From Acidimicrobiales bacterium (GTDB taxonomy: Bacteria; Actinomycetota; Acidimicrobiia; Acidimicrobiales; Aldehydirespiratoraceae), in NCBI GenBank assembly GCA_033344915.1, contig JAWPML010000001.1, positions 62,001-126,000 of the forward strand: a DNA stretch of 64,000 nucleotides, written 5' to 3'. The notes under the pieces are model-generated. The model ran no database searches. It saw only the letters and a list, made by a program, of their open reading frames with translations, and was not told the origin of the DNA. Shown here piece by piece: positions 54,601 to 60,737 of the stretch. Made by a program: the position numbers and the translations under genes. The first letter of the stretch is position 1; every line of letters starts with the position of its first letter.

Positions 54601-55175
54601 ATCGTCTTCGCCGCGTTCGCGGTGAGCCAGGTGAGGTCGCCGGTCCCGGTGTCGAACACGGCGACGGCACCGTCCGTGCCGACGGCCGTCTGCACCGGCG
54701 ACTGCGTGTTGATGTCCGGAGTCTCTTCTTCGACGACGCGGATCGTGGCGAGTTCGATGCGGTCGAGCCGCCAGACTCTGCCCGTCTCGCCGTCCGCCAC
54801 CACGACGCCGTCGGCGAGCGCATACACGCGCACGGCCGCGCCGGGCGGGACCGCGATCGTGACGGGTGTCGTCGCAGAGGAGGGATCGACGATCCGCAGC
54901 TGGGCGGCGCCCCGGTCGTGGACGATGACCGTGCGGCCGGCCTGATCGACCACGAAGTCGCCGGAGGAGAACCCGCTGATGACGCCGGTAAGTTCACGCG
55001 AGGCGCGGTCGACATGCCCAATCGCCTGTTCGTTGCGGTTGATCAGCCACGCGCCGCCGTCGTTCGTCTCGGTCTCGGCCGCGGACCGCCCGTCCGCGAG
55101 CAACACGGCGGCCGCGACGGCCGCGATCATCACGGTGGCGAGGATGGACGCGGCCACCGCGCGGCGGCGACGCAT
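48690..55175 (-). CDS. Giant surface protein with Ig-like and FN3 repeats
   Basis: 2161 residues from ATG 55175 (GGGGG upstream; a GTG at 55208 is in frame). A basic start and single helix (RRRRAVAASILATVMIAAVAAAVLLA) anchor it. Residues 40-380 are repetitive beta, resembling a propeller (HVDRASRELTGVISGFSSGD and following). Eleven Ig/cadherin-like modules run to about 1470; seven carry the ND.DPDG calcium-type motif (LRNDADPDNDPL, LANDSDPDGDLL, FNDSDPDGDP and so on). About six FN3 modules follow (DSFGDRYCVLTWNTPAGNG, AYGDRQVIISWNEP, ARGNGS-type ends). A Cys-bearing C-terminal module (GASCTGVVFPDGSVCGG) closes it. It is the fn3 gene of a PFNA-type cluster. A sensor or adhesin outside the cell is likely; ligands unknown. 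Confidence 0.9.
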   Translation of the reverse strand: MRRRRAVAASILATVMIAAVAAAVLLADGRSAAETETNDGGAWLINRNEQAIGHVDRASRELTGVISGFSSGDFVVDQAGRTVIVHDRGAAQLRIVDPSSATTPVTIAVPPGAAVRVYALADGVVVADGETGRVWRLDRIELATIRVVEEETPDINTQSPVQTAVGTDGAVAVFDTGTGDLTWLTANAAKTIATAAPRSRGLLTVVGDRAVLAFDDGRLVVVSRSGSVEHGLDSPLVQIQQPSPSAPTVVGIEADGDVVEIDLGNGQSTVRERLQGGAPLPPIVHRGCVWVVTTMPEPAFEFCGQPPQPIAGVGAELQLRLVNGWIWLNNVRTGDVWTVDEDLDLQQLSDWSTVILSEIDEDAAGTAGGEDSLRLDPDAGEIDPRVLEPDAEGENQVPVAVDDEAATRLDRPVVVDVLRNDADPDNDPLVVVEIFDVVAPDSAQGLVIEPTADGRAVQVTSPEGFQGQITFSYTITDGRGGDASATVTLQVLVDSSEANRAPQAAADNAKVRAGESVSLNVVANDRDPDGDVILLVAVESTAGTGAVSFTSDGEIVYRPDTTSPDGVHELEYTVVDDYGAEATGTVRIFVRPENSNEPPVALSDVGSTKVGRAVTLDVLANDSDPDGDLLTARGLRAIEPADADADLAADGAFLYTPTTPGTHRFVYVASDGPSAVEAQIRIEVSPGDENRPPVAVRDDVTLTAGETRMVRVLDNDGDPDGDVVAIVGRTEAPGLSISEVDGVGFLVTAAADAPPRSTFYYWISDGTAPDVRGAVVVSLTAVDPTDRPPVANPDVVDARAGQTTVAAVLVNDFDPDGGALTIVGPVGDRAELPEASIRITPDGSQLLVSIPETQQFGFSFAYDVVDDAGNRASAAVDVRVVPATQPNRPPIARPDIVRTQEDTPEIVDVLFNDSDPDGDPISIEGIARQPRHGSAEVLEDGRILYTPASGYSGPDEFGYTLIDGYTPPAGVEGEPLRAVGEVLVGVMPEVTVNREPSAIDDIRIVPTVEIGGPAVPIPVLRNDTDPDGDPLVVTAVTTVGAGQVAIAEGGGSVVYTPPAEGESREVAFGYTISDQAGGTASAQVVLDLETAPDPLPPIALDDTVGPLRAGSSHTFDPRLNDDPPTGLQVVDPGDGSFTIGADGLVTVTVPEATVQIPYRVVSPDGLESNTANITVLVVPNQAPIVPVRSVDTPFETAIDIDLHLGVSDPDDDVLFYTPGTSVTGGSVQTIGPVEPDRLTVRFTPDPLFEGAATFDFLVDDQQGHTIAAAMTVRVGPPGNRPPVATDASLTATAGIPEPFDLDGLVSDLDIERDPTQDSLTYTVSAATNGLVTLGVDPATGVVTISSTPDLGGETDSFTYTATDEAGEAAQGTINVTLTPSAHAAPIANADSARTLQTQPLSVTPLENDTDNSPQGLEGDGLLITEVGTTPDGTVEILDGSTITFTPDPTFFGTATFTYTVQDGRRLDTQVGIGTVNVEVVGFPAQPQPPAVDSFGDRYCVLTWNTPAGNGAAIDGYILDYTDSFGGTGHLEFLSDPATNYRWDGLDNATTYRFTVTAVNEAGTGVASVESSPCTPDVRPEPPSTPLLTFGDRELDITWPDAVSAGSPVINYQIEIGGGQTLETRETQSNATSLLWTGLTNGTDYQFRVRAQNSAAADNNGWSDWSPWSAGEHPLTVPTAPAKPQVAYGDRQVIISWNEPYDGGDTISTYDVQREGTSNWIQVTAVPGANQYTWTDLANGDPVRFRVRAVNRDPLSGTDTSTSVSLWSDAIAPGDVPDAPPTPTVVRGDTSVTVSWTPPNDQGYPILDYTIENNLGATQTASAGATDHVFTGLTNGTPYTFTVTANNKVTLDGNAGKPSPSSASVTPAGPPLAPTITSANPDDQGSVALTWTAAGPNGGTLTAYEISNNGGSSWITRNGTATSYTWTGLARGTTYNFRVRGVNVEAGSGAASANVSVTTPDVPSAPGGLSASPGNGSIAISWNAAAANGSAVTGYEVLRTTGGSCSGGDTDKPVSPRTHTFNGLNNGTSYRVCVRAVNSVGRSSWSSRVATPVAPKVVTLTRGASCTGVVFPDGSVCGGSGSYVNVQISGFTPNRTYTYLCQSDDSGGTNYTTYVSTVTISTNGSGSGSRINSTSGCWYGFPNGSMRVVVDGVSDTVRPWGS

Positions 55176-55337
55176 CACGTTCGAACCCCCGAGCTGCCCC
55201 GGGCCCACCTGTCACGCAAGCCGTTCTCGCCTTTCCGCCACGGTCCGGCTGAACGTAACAGTGCCGGTAGCGGGCGGGCCAGCGGAGAGGTAGGTCGCAT
55301 CACGCCTCCGACGCTACGAAACGGGACCCGGTCAGGC

Positions 55338-55357
55338 GATGGGGACGACTCCCCATC
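55338..55357. promoter_or_regulatory. Inverted repeat in the divergent control region
   Basis: GATGGGG-acgact-CCCCATC has 7-base arms. It lies in the 280 bases between the giant FN3 gene and the kinase gene, which must hold both divergent promoters. The role (operator or hairpin) is unknown. I could not identify -35/-10 boxes here with confidence. Confidence 0.3.
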
Positions 55358-55455
55358 CGGTGGCGATCCCCTCGGCGTGCGTGCCCAGCGGAAGTGCGCA
55401 ATGCTTCGAAGCCACGATGGCCTGCCGCGGGCGCAGGTTCGAGGCGAAGAGCGGT

Positions 55456-56916
55456 ATGAGCGAGGAGCAGGGAAGCTCGGACGGGGTGCGCGTCGACGGA
55501 TTCAGCGACCTGCGCCGAATCGGCCATGGCGGGTTCTCGGCGGTGTACGACGGCGTGCAGGACGGCATGGCCCGCCGTGTCGCGATCAAGGTCCTGAACG
55601 CCAGCATCGACGACGAGACGCAGCGACGGGCCTTCGAACGTGAGTGCGCGTTGATGGGTCGCTTGTCGAGCCATCCGAACATCGTTACCGTCCACGCGCC
55701 GGCGTTCACGGAGGATCGTCGACCGTGCATCGTGATGGAGTTGTACGCCGGCAACTACCGCTCGCGGGTCACGCCGGGGAACGGACTCGAGATCGCCGAG
55801 GTCATCGACGTCGGGATCACCGTCGCCGAGGCCCTCGCCCACGTGCATCGGGGCGACATCGTCCATCGCGACGTCAAGCCGCACAACATCTTCGTGTCCG
55901 AACACGGCCCCGTGCTCGCCGACTTCGGGATCTCCTCGGTGCGCACCGAGCAGACGGTGACCGGAGCGGGCGGCTTCTCGGTCGACTACAGCGCGCCCGA
56001 GGTGCTCGAGGAGGGCGACGGCGGGATCGCGGCCGACATCTACGCGCTCGGTGCATCGCTCTTTCATCTCGCCGCCGGGCAACCGCCGTTCGCGTCCGAG
56101 GGCGAGCATCGGCTGCAACGCACCATCCAGCGCATCATGACCGAGCCACCGCCGCGGCTCGAACGAAGCGACGCGCCGTCGGCGCTCGACCGTCTGCTGC
56201 GCGAGGCGATGGACAAGGACGCCGTCCGTCGACCGATCTCGGCGGAGAGCTTCGCGACCCGGTTGCGCGACATCACGGTGCGGCCCGGCGCGTCGCCGTC
56301 CGCCGGGACCTCGGGACTGTTCGCGCCGCCGGTCACCACGCCGGTCGAACGCCCGCCGGCCGGGCCGCGGTTCGCGGACTCCCCGTCCGACGAGCCGACC
56401 CCGACGTCCACCGGCACCCAGCCCCAACAAACGGTCACCGTCGCCCGCGCCGAGGATCGAGTCGAGGAGCCGCCCGATCTCGAGCCGGCGCCGGAGGACC
56501 GACTCGCCACCGCGCCTCAACGCGCCGTCGTCGTCGGGGTCGCCGCGGTGGTTGCGGCCCTCCTGATCGGGCTCGTCGTGTGGGCGCTCGCCCGCGGAGA
56601 CGATGGCTCCGATCCCGCTCCGACAACGACCGTGAACCTGCCCGTGGACGACTCCTTCTTCGATGCCGTCCCGCCACCGACGGGCGTGGATGCGGTCGCG
56701 TCGGCGGGCGTGGTCACGGTGAGCTGGGTGGCCGGGGCCGAGGGCCTCGACTATGTCATCCAGGACTCCGCGGACAACGTGCTGGTGACGGTGGCGTCCT
56801 CCCCGGCGCTCGTGGAAGGTCTCGGCGCCGGCACCCACTGCCTGACCGTCAAGGCCGTGAACGACCTGGGTCAGCAGTCCGAACAGGAGGCGGCGCCGTG
56901 CGTGACCATCGAATAG
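55456..56916 (+). CDS. Membrane Ser/Thr protein kinase (PknB-like) with extracellular FN3-like domain
   Basis: 486 residues from ATG 55456. Kinase motifs: GHGGFSAVYDGV (Gly loop), ARRVAIKVLN (Lys), ECALMGRLSSHPNIVTVH, GDIVHRDVKPHNIFV (HRD), PVLADFGISSV (DFG) and SVDYSAPEVLEEGDGGIAADIYALG. The domain ends near 275. A Pro-rich linker, one membrane helix (about 357-380, VVVGVAAVVAALLIGLVVWALA) and an outside FN3-like domain (PPPTGVDAVASAGVVTVSWVAG, ending VTIE) follow. It replaces PASTA repeats with FN3. It is the counterpart of bifidobacterial Pkb2. It heads the right block and should phosphorylate targets read by the FHA proteins here. Confidence 0.93.
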   Translation: MSEEQGSSDGVRVDGFSDLRRIGHGGFSAVYDGVQDGMARRVAIKVLNASIDDETQRRAFERECALMGRLSSHPNIVTVHAPAFTEDRRPCIVMELYAGNYRSRVTPGNGLEIAEVIDVGITVAEALAHVHRGDIVHRDVKPHNIFVSEHGPVLADFGISSVRTEQTVTGAGGFSVDYSAPEVLEEGDGGIAADIYALGASLFHLAAGQPPFASEGEHRLQRTIQRIMTEPPPRLERSDAPSALDRLLREAMDKDAVRRPISAESFATRLRDITVRPGASPSAGTSGLFAPPVTTPVERPPAGPRFADSPSDEPTPTSTGTQPQQTVTVARAEDRVEEPPDLEPAPEDRLATAPQRAVVVGVAAVVAALLIGLVVWALARGDDGSDPAPTTTVNLPVDDSFFDAVPPPTGVDAVASAGVVTVSWVAGAEGLDYVIQDSADNVLVTVASSPALVEGLGAGTHCLTVKAVNDLGQQSEQEAAPCVTIE

Positions 56917-57033
56917 GCGCCGCATGCGGGTGGTGACCGGTCCCCATGTACGGATCGCCACCGCTCCTTTACCTTCAAGATCGCCGGGTCGAACGGGCTC
57001 GGAGAAATCCCAAGCACAGGAGAACCACACATC

Positions 57034-57324
57034 ATGAGCGAGATCCTTCTCAAGGCCGACGAGGCCCGGAACGCGGCAACCGACGTCAAGAACTCGGCGG
57101 GCAACGCACAGAGCGACATCGATGCACTGCGGACACGACTCGGCGCCCTGTCTGATTCGTTCCGAGGCCAGTCCGCCATCGCGTGGGAGGACCGCTTCAC
57201 GGAATGGGACACGAGCGCCAAGCAGCTGCTCGAAGCGCTCGACGCCCTCGGGCAGTTCCTCAACAGCGCGGCCGACACGATCGAGCAGACCGATCAGTCG
57301 ATCGCCGACCAGCTCCGCGGTTGA
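57034..57324 (+). CDS. WXG100-family (ESAT-6-like) secreted protein
   Basis: 96 residues, the family length, with AGGAG 11 bases upstream. Two helices (SEILLKADEARNAATDVKNSAGNAQSDIDALRTRLGAL and FTEWDTSAKQLLEALDALGQFLNSAADTIEQTDQSIADQL) are joined by a turn reading SAIAWEDRF. The family signature is WxG; here it is Trp-Glu-Asp, a recognised kind of variation. WXG100 proteins are exported as dimers by type VII machines. A FtsK/EssC-type ATPase lies 3.4 kb downstream in the same block, which supports the assignment. Confidence 0.85.
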   Translation: MSEILLKADEARNAATDVKNSAGNAQSDIDALRTRLGALSDSFRGQSAIAWEDRFTEWDTSAKQLLEALDALGQFLNSAADTIEQTDQSIADQLRG

Positions 57325-57353
57325 GCACGAGCGCGGATCGCTGAGCCGAACCG

Positions 57354-58271
57354 ATGAGCCACGCCCCGACCATCTATGTGAATCTCGAGGAGCTCGCCGA
57401 ACTCGAGCGCGAGATCCATCGGTGCACGCAGCAACTCGACACTGCGTCCTACCTGGGGGAGTGCTACGTGCCGACGTCGAGGGCCGTCCAGGAGAAGCTG
57501 GAGGATTTCTCCGGCCGATGGGACACACGCCGCGGTGAACTGGGGGAAAGCCTCGAACAGGTCGCCTCGGCGATTTCGTCGATCCGCACCAGCTTCGAGA
57601 ACGCCGACACCGAACTGTGGAAGGCGCTCCAGAACCTCGGTGAGGAAGGCGGGCAAGGAGGTGGCGGGGGCGGCGAACAGCCACGGGAGCGTCCCGGCTG
57701 GTGGGACACCGGCATCGGCGGCACGAATCCGCCCCGGACCGACGGCCCCGTCGAGCGATCCCCGGCCGGCTACGACGACGTGATGCTGCGTCACTCGCCC
57801 GGTCAGTTGCGAGACGAGTTCAAGCGGGAGTACCGCGCCGACAACTACTGGGCGACGGCCTGGGAGCCGGAGGGGAACTGCACCAGCTATGTGGCGTGGC
57901 GTCTCAACGACGTCGCCGAGGAGCGCGGGCTGGACTGGGAGTTCTCGAACAACATCTACGGCGACACCGAGAACGGCCGGCTCGGCTGGGCGGGTGCGTG
58001 GAAGGACAACGCGGAGGCGGCGGGAGTGCCGACCTCCGACACCCCGACCGCCGGGTCCGTGGCCTGGTTCGGCGACAACCACTCGAGCTACGGCGGCCAT
58101 GTCGCGATGGTGCGATCGGTCGATCCGACCACCGGGGCCATCGTCCTCGAGGAGAGCATGTACAGCCCGACGCCCGGGAAGTCGGTCTTCTTCCAGACCC
58201 GAACCGTGCTGCCGGGGGAGTCCGGCTATCCCGACAGCTTCCTCGAGTTCCTGCCGGGGAGTGAATCGTGA
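57354..58271 (+). CDS. CHAP-domain peptidoglycan amidase with WXG-like N-terminal domain
   Basis: 305 residues from ATG 57354. The N-terminal 95 residues are two helices like a WXG100 unit (NLEELAELEREIHRCTQQLD, RWDTRRGELGESLEQVASAISSIRTSF). A Gly linker leads to a CHAP domain. It has the catalytic Cys at about 176 (GNCTSYVAWRLND), His at about 249 (YGGHVAMVRSVDP), and an acidic partner in VLEESMY. No classical signal peptide is present. The fused WXG-like head suggests export through the type VII machine, and the tail would cut wall peptides. It may help assemble the machine or act as an effector. Stop overlaps the next gene as GTGA. Confidence 0.85.
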   Translation: MSHAPTIYVNLEELAELEREIHRCTQQLDTASYLGECYVPTSRAVQEKLEDFSGRWDTRRGELGESLEQVASAISSIRTSFENADTELWKALQNLGEEGGQGGGGGGEQPRERPGWWDTGIGGTNPPRTDGPVERSPAGYDDVMLRHSPGQLRDEFKREYRADNYWATAWEPEGNCTSYVAWRLNDVAEERGLDWEFSNNIYGDTENGRLGWAGAWKDNAEAAGVPTSDTPTAGSVAWFGDNHSSYGGHVAMVRSVDPTTGAIVLEESMYSPTPGKSVFFQTRTVLPGESGYPDSFLEFLPGSES

Positions 58272-59662
58272 GCTGGTCGCTCTACACCGACGGGCGTCGA
58301 GACACGGATCCGATCGTCGGCAACCCGTATCAGTTCGAGGTCGTCGAAAAGGTCTTCCGGGTCGCCCGGGAGTCGTCCGAGGCCGTCGCCGAGGACTTCC
58401 GTGTGCTCCAGCGAGGTCAGGGAGTCCACCTCGTGGTCGGTCGCTCGGCGGACAGCCTGGCCACCGCCATCTCGGGGGTCGAGGCGTCGCTCGACGATCT
58501 TCCCAAGGTCGCCTCGCAGGTCGAGAGGATCTTCCGGGAACACGCTCACCGTCTGCACGAGTTGAACGAGGAGGCGGACCGTGCCCTCGCCCGGGCGAAG
58601 GCGGCCTGGAATCGTCGACAGGGCCATCAGCGCACGCTCGACGACATCGATGCGCGTATCTCCTGGCTCGACCGTCAGATCGGCGACGAGTGGCATTCGT
58701 TCGTCACCGATGCCTTGTCCGAGCCGGACCCCCAGGAGGACGCCTGGCGTGAGGAGCGGGACCGCCGACGCGGGGACCGTCACTACGTCCAGAGTCAGTG
58801 GAACGCGGACGAGGCGGACGTCGAGGCCGAGATCTCCTGCTGGGAGCGGCTCCGCAACGAGGAGATCGAGCGTGAGCGTCTCACCGTCCGCCTTCTCGAC
58901 GAGGTCGACTTCCACTCCCTGGCCGATCCGGGATGGTGGAGCGACCTCTGGGAGTCCCTGGGCGACATCGACTGGGCGAACGTGCTCTGGCGGCTGCGAG
59001 ACTTCCTCGACGACCTGCTGCTGGTGCTCGCCATCGTCTCGATCTTCGTGAGTGGCGGTGCACTCGCCGGTCTCATTCTCGTGCTGGCGGCCTCCAAACT
59101 CCTGATCGACGTGACGCTGTTCACCAGCGGTGTCGAGGATCCGCAGAACCCGGGCCGCACGGTCAGTGGCTTCGACGTCCTCATGTCCGCGGTGAGCGTT
59201 GTGTTCGCCGGGGCTCACTACAACAAGCTCAAGGGCGTGAAGCTCGGGCTCAGCGACTTCTCCAAGACGATTGTCGGGAGGTTCGGACCGAAGGCGATGG
59301 AGAAGCCGGACCTGGTCCGATCGTTCCTCGGCTACGAGCGCAACCTCGTCTCCCCAGGGAACCTCTCCGGATCCGTCGACTATCTCGAGGATGCCGGATA
59401 CTTCGTCCGAGTCACACCGCTCGGGGACGATGCCGGCCGCTTCGCCCTCGACACGCTCGACCAGTCGACGTTTCTCGAAAAGGGGTTCGACCTGTTGTCC
59501 AACGGGCAGCGGCTTCACGGCGAGCTCACCGAGCCGAATCATCGGTATGTCAGCTATTCGGGGCACATCGAAGGAGCGATCGACACGTTCAACCGCCCAC
59601 TTCGGTCCATACTCACACGAACCAGCCGGCCCATCGTGATTCCGGCACTCCTGGAGTTCTGA
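58268..59662 (+). CDS. Helical membrane protein of the type VII locus, function unknown
   Basis: 464 residues from GTG 58268. The first 220 residues are a long alpha-helical segment (VFRVARESSEAVAEDFRVLQ, AKAAWNRRQGHQRTLDDIDARISWLDRQI), like the LXG/WXG-type heads of large type VII substrates. A Trp-rich stretch (DPGWWSDLWESLGDIDWANVLWRL) and a hydrophobic hairpin (DLLLVLAIVSIFVSGGALAGLILVLAASKLL) follow. A 130-residue C-terminal domain (GYFVRVTPLGDDAGRFALDT, HRYVSYSGHIEGAIDTFNRPL) ends it. No family recognised. Candidate roles are substrate, toxin or a membrane part of the machine. Its stop is coupled to the next gene (TGATG). Confidence 0.7.
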   Translation: MSWSLYTDGRRDTDPIVGNPYQFEVVEKVFRVARESSEAVAEDFRVLQRGQGVHLVVGRSADSLATAISGVEASLDDLPKVASQVERIFREHAHRLHELNEEADRALARAKAAWNRRQGHQRTLDDIDARISWLDRQIGDEWHSFVTDALSEPDPQEDAWREERDRRRGDRHYVQSQWNADEADVEAEISCWERLRNEEIERERLTVRLLDEVDFHSLADPGWWSDLWESLGDIDWANVLWRLRDFLDDLLLVLAIVSIFVSGGALAGLILVLAASKLLIDVTLFTSGVEDPQNPGRTVSGFDVLMSAVSVVFAGAHYNKLKGVKLGLSDFSKTIVGRFGPKAMEKPDLVRSFLGYERNLVSPGNLSGSVDYLEDAGYFVRVTPLGDDAGRFALDTLDQSTFLEKGFDLLSNGQRLHGELTEPNHRYVSYSGHIEGAIDTFNRPLRSILTRTSRPIVIPALLEF

Positions 59663-60342
59663 TGACGATCGACAGCTACGGACTCATGCTCCCCGAAGGG
59701 TGGACCGCCGTTCCCCTCGACGAAGCCGGGCTCCGTACCCACCTCGAAGAGGTCGTGGCGCCGCTGCGCGAGGAGGACGGCTGGACGAAGGCGATGGAGC
59801 GGCGCGTCGAGCTGTTGATGCGGACGCTCGTCCACGAGCTCCGCAGCCAGCGGGTCAGCTTCGCGGCGGGGGTGACCCATCTGATCGTGGAGCCGGGGAC
59901 CGACGAGGTCGATGGCCGGCTCATGACCGCGTCGTGCACGATCTCCACCACGACGGCTGGTGACCTCGGCTCGCCGATCGACATCACGCCGGATGTGCTC
60001 ATCCGGCTCTTCTCCGCCCAGCGTGACCGTGAGGACGGCACGAGGATCACCGATCTGGAGCCGCCGTGCGTGCACCCGCTGTCGGTCGGCGACTCGGTCC
60101 GGCTCCGGCGCTTGGTGGAAGGGGCCGGTGCGGCCGTCGGTGACGACGACGCGGTGTTCATCGAGACGTATCTCGTACCCCACGCGTCGGACGGCCGGCT
60201 GATCGTCTGCCAGTACAGCACGCCGGTTGTCGAGGAATCCCCGCTCTTCTCGCGTCTCTTCGAAGCGATGCAGAGCACGTTTCGCGTGTTCGAAGAGGGC
60301 GAGCCCACGGTGTTCGAACCCGTCGAGGCCGGCTCGGGGTGA
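59662..60342 (+). CDS. Soluble protein of the type VII locus, function unknown
   Basis: 226 residues from ATG 59662, coupled to the previous gene. The N-terminus is LMLPEGWTAVPLDEAGLRTHLEEVVAPL, and GVTHLIVEPGTDEVDGRLMTASCTISTTTAGD and VFIETYLVPHASDGRLIVCQYSTPVV follow. This alpha-beta pattern resembles small Mog1/PsbP-like or chaperone-like proteins often found near type VII genes. I cannot name a family with confidence; an EspG-type chaperone role is a guess. No signal peptide or membrane segment. Confidence 0.65.
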   Translation: MTIDSYGLMLPEGWTAVPLDEAGLRTHLEEVVAPLREEDGWTKAMERRVELLMRTLVHELRSQRVSFAAGVTHLIVEPGTDEVDGRLMTASCTISTTTAGDLGSPIDITPDVLIRLFSAQRDREDGTRITDLEPPCVHPLSVGDSVRLRRLVEGAGAAVGDDDAVFIETYLVPHASDGRLIVCQYSTPVVEESPLFSRLFEAMQSTFRVFEEGEPTVFEPVEAGSG

Positions 60343-60737
60343 GTGGATCGATCATCGACGAATTGCGGGCCCGTCTCGCCGACCGGGACGAGTCCTCACC
60401 CGTGCCGGACCCATCGCCCGGTCCTGCGATCGAGATCGCGGGCGGCGAGGTCGTCCGGTTGGCCCGGTCCGAATCGATCGTGATCGGTCGTATCGAGGAC
60501 GACGGCGTCGTCGCCGCGGTCGCGCTCGAGCCGGTGATCTCGCGCCGCCATTGCGAGATCGGCGCGGGGCCCACGGGCGGGCTTCAGCTTCGTGATCTGG
60601 GCAGCGCGAACGGCACCGTCGTGGTGCGTGACGGGGAGGCGACCGCCGTCGGCACGGACGACGTCTCGCTACGGGTCGGCGACCGTATCGAGACCATCCA
60701 CGACACGCTGATCGCCGAAATCGTGGATTCGCCATGA
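60339..60737 (+). CDS. Small FHA-domain protein
   Basis: 132 residues. GTG 60339 overlaps the previous stop as GTGA. The FHA domain has IVIGRIEDDGVVAAVALEPVISRRHCEIGAGPTGGLQLRDLGSANGTVVVRDG. The phosphothreonine-binding Arg, Ser-Arg-Arg-His and Asn are all present. The N-terminal 35 residues are flexible and acidic (SGSIIDELRARLADRDESSPVPDPS). It would bind kinase-phosphorylated partners. It overlaps the EssC-like gene by 4 bases, which suggests a 1:1 complex. Confidence 0.88.
   Translation: MSGSIIDELRARLADRDESSPVPDPSPGPAIEIAGGEVVRLARSESIVIGRIEDDGVVAAVALEPVISRRHCEIGAGPTGGLQLRDLGSANGTVVVRDGEATAVGTDDVSLRVGDRIETIHDTLIAEIVDSP

Noticed and set aside
55300-57684. A 794-codon minus-strand frame opposite the kinase and WXG100 genes
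   Set aside because: The plus strand carries a complete kinase, WXG100 and CHAP set with ribosome sites. The minus frame is Arg/Gly/Asp-biased with no recognisable domain.
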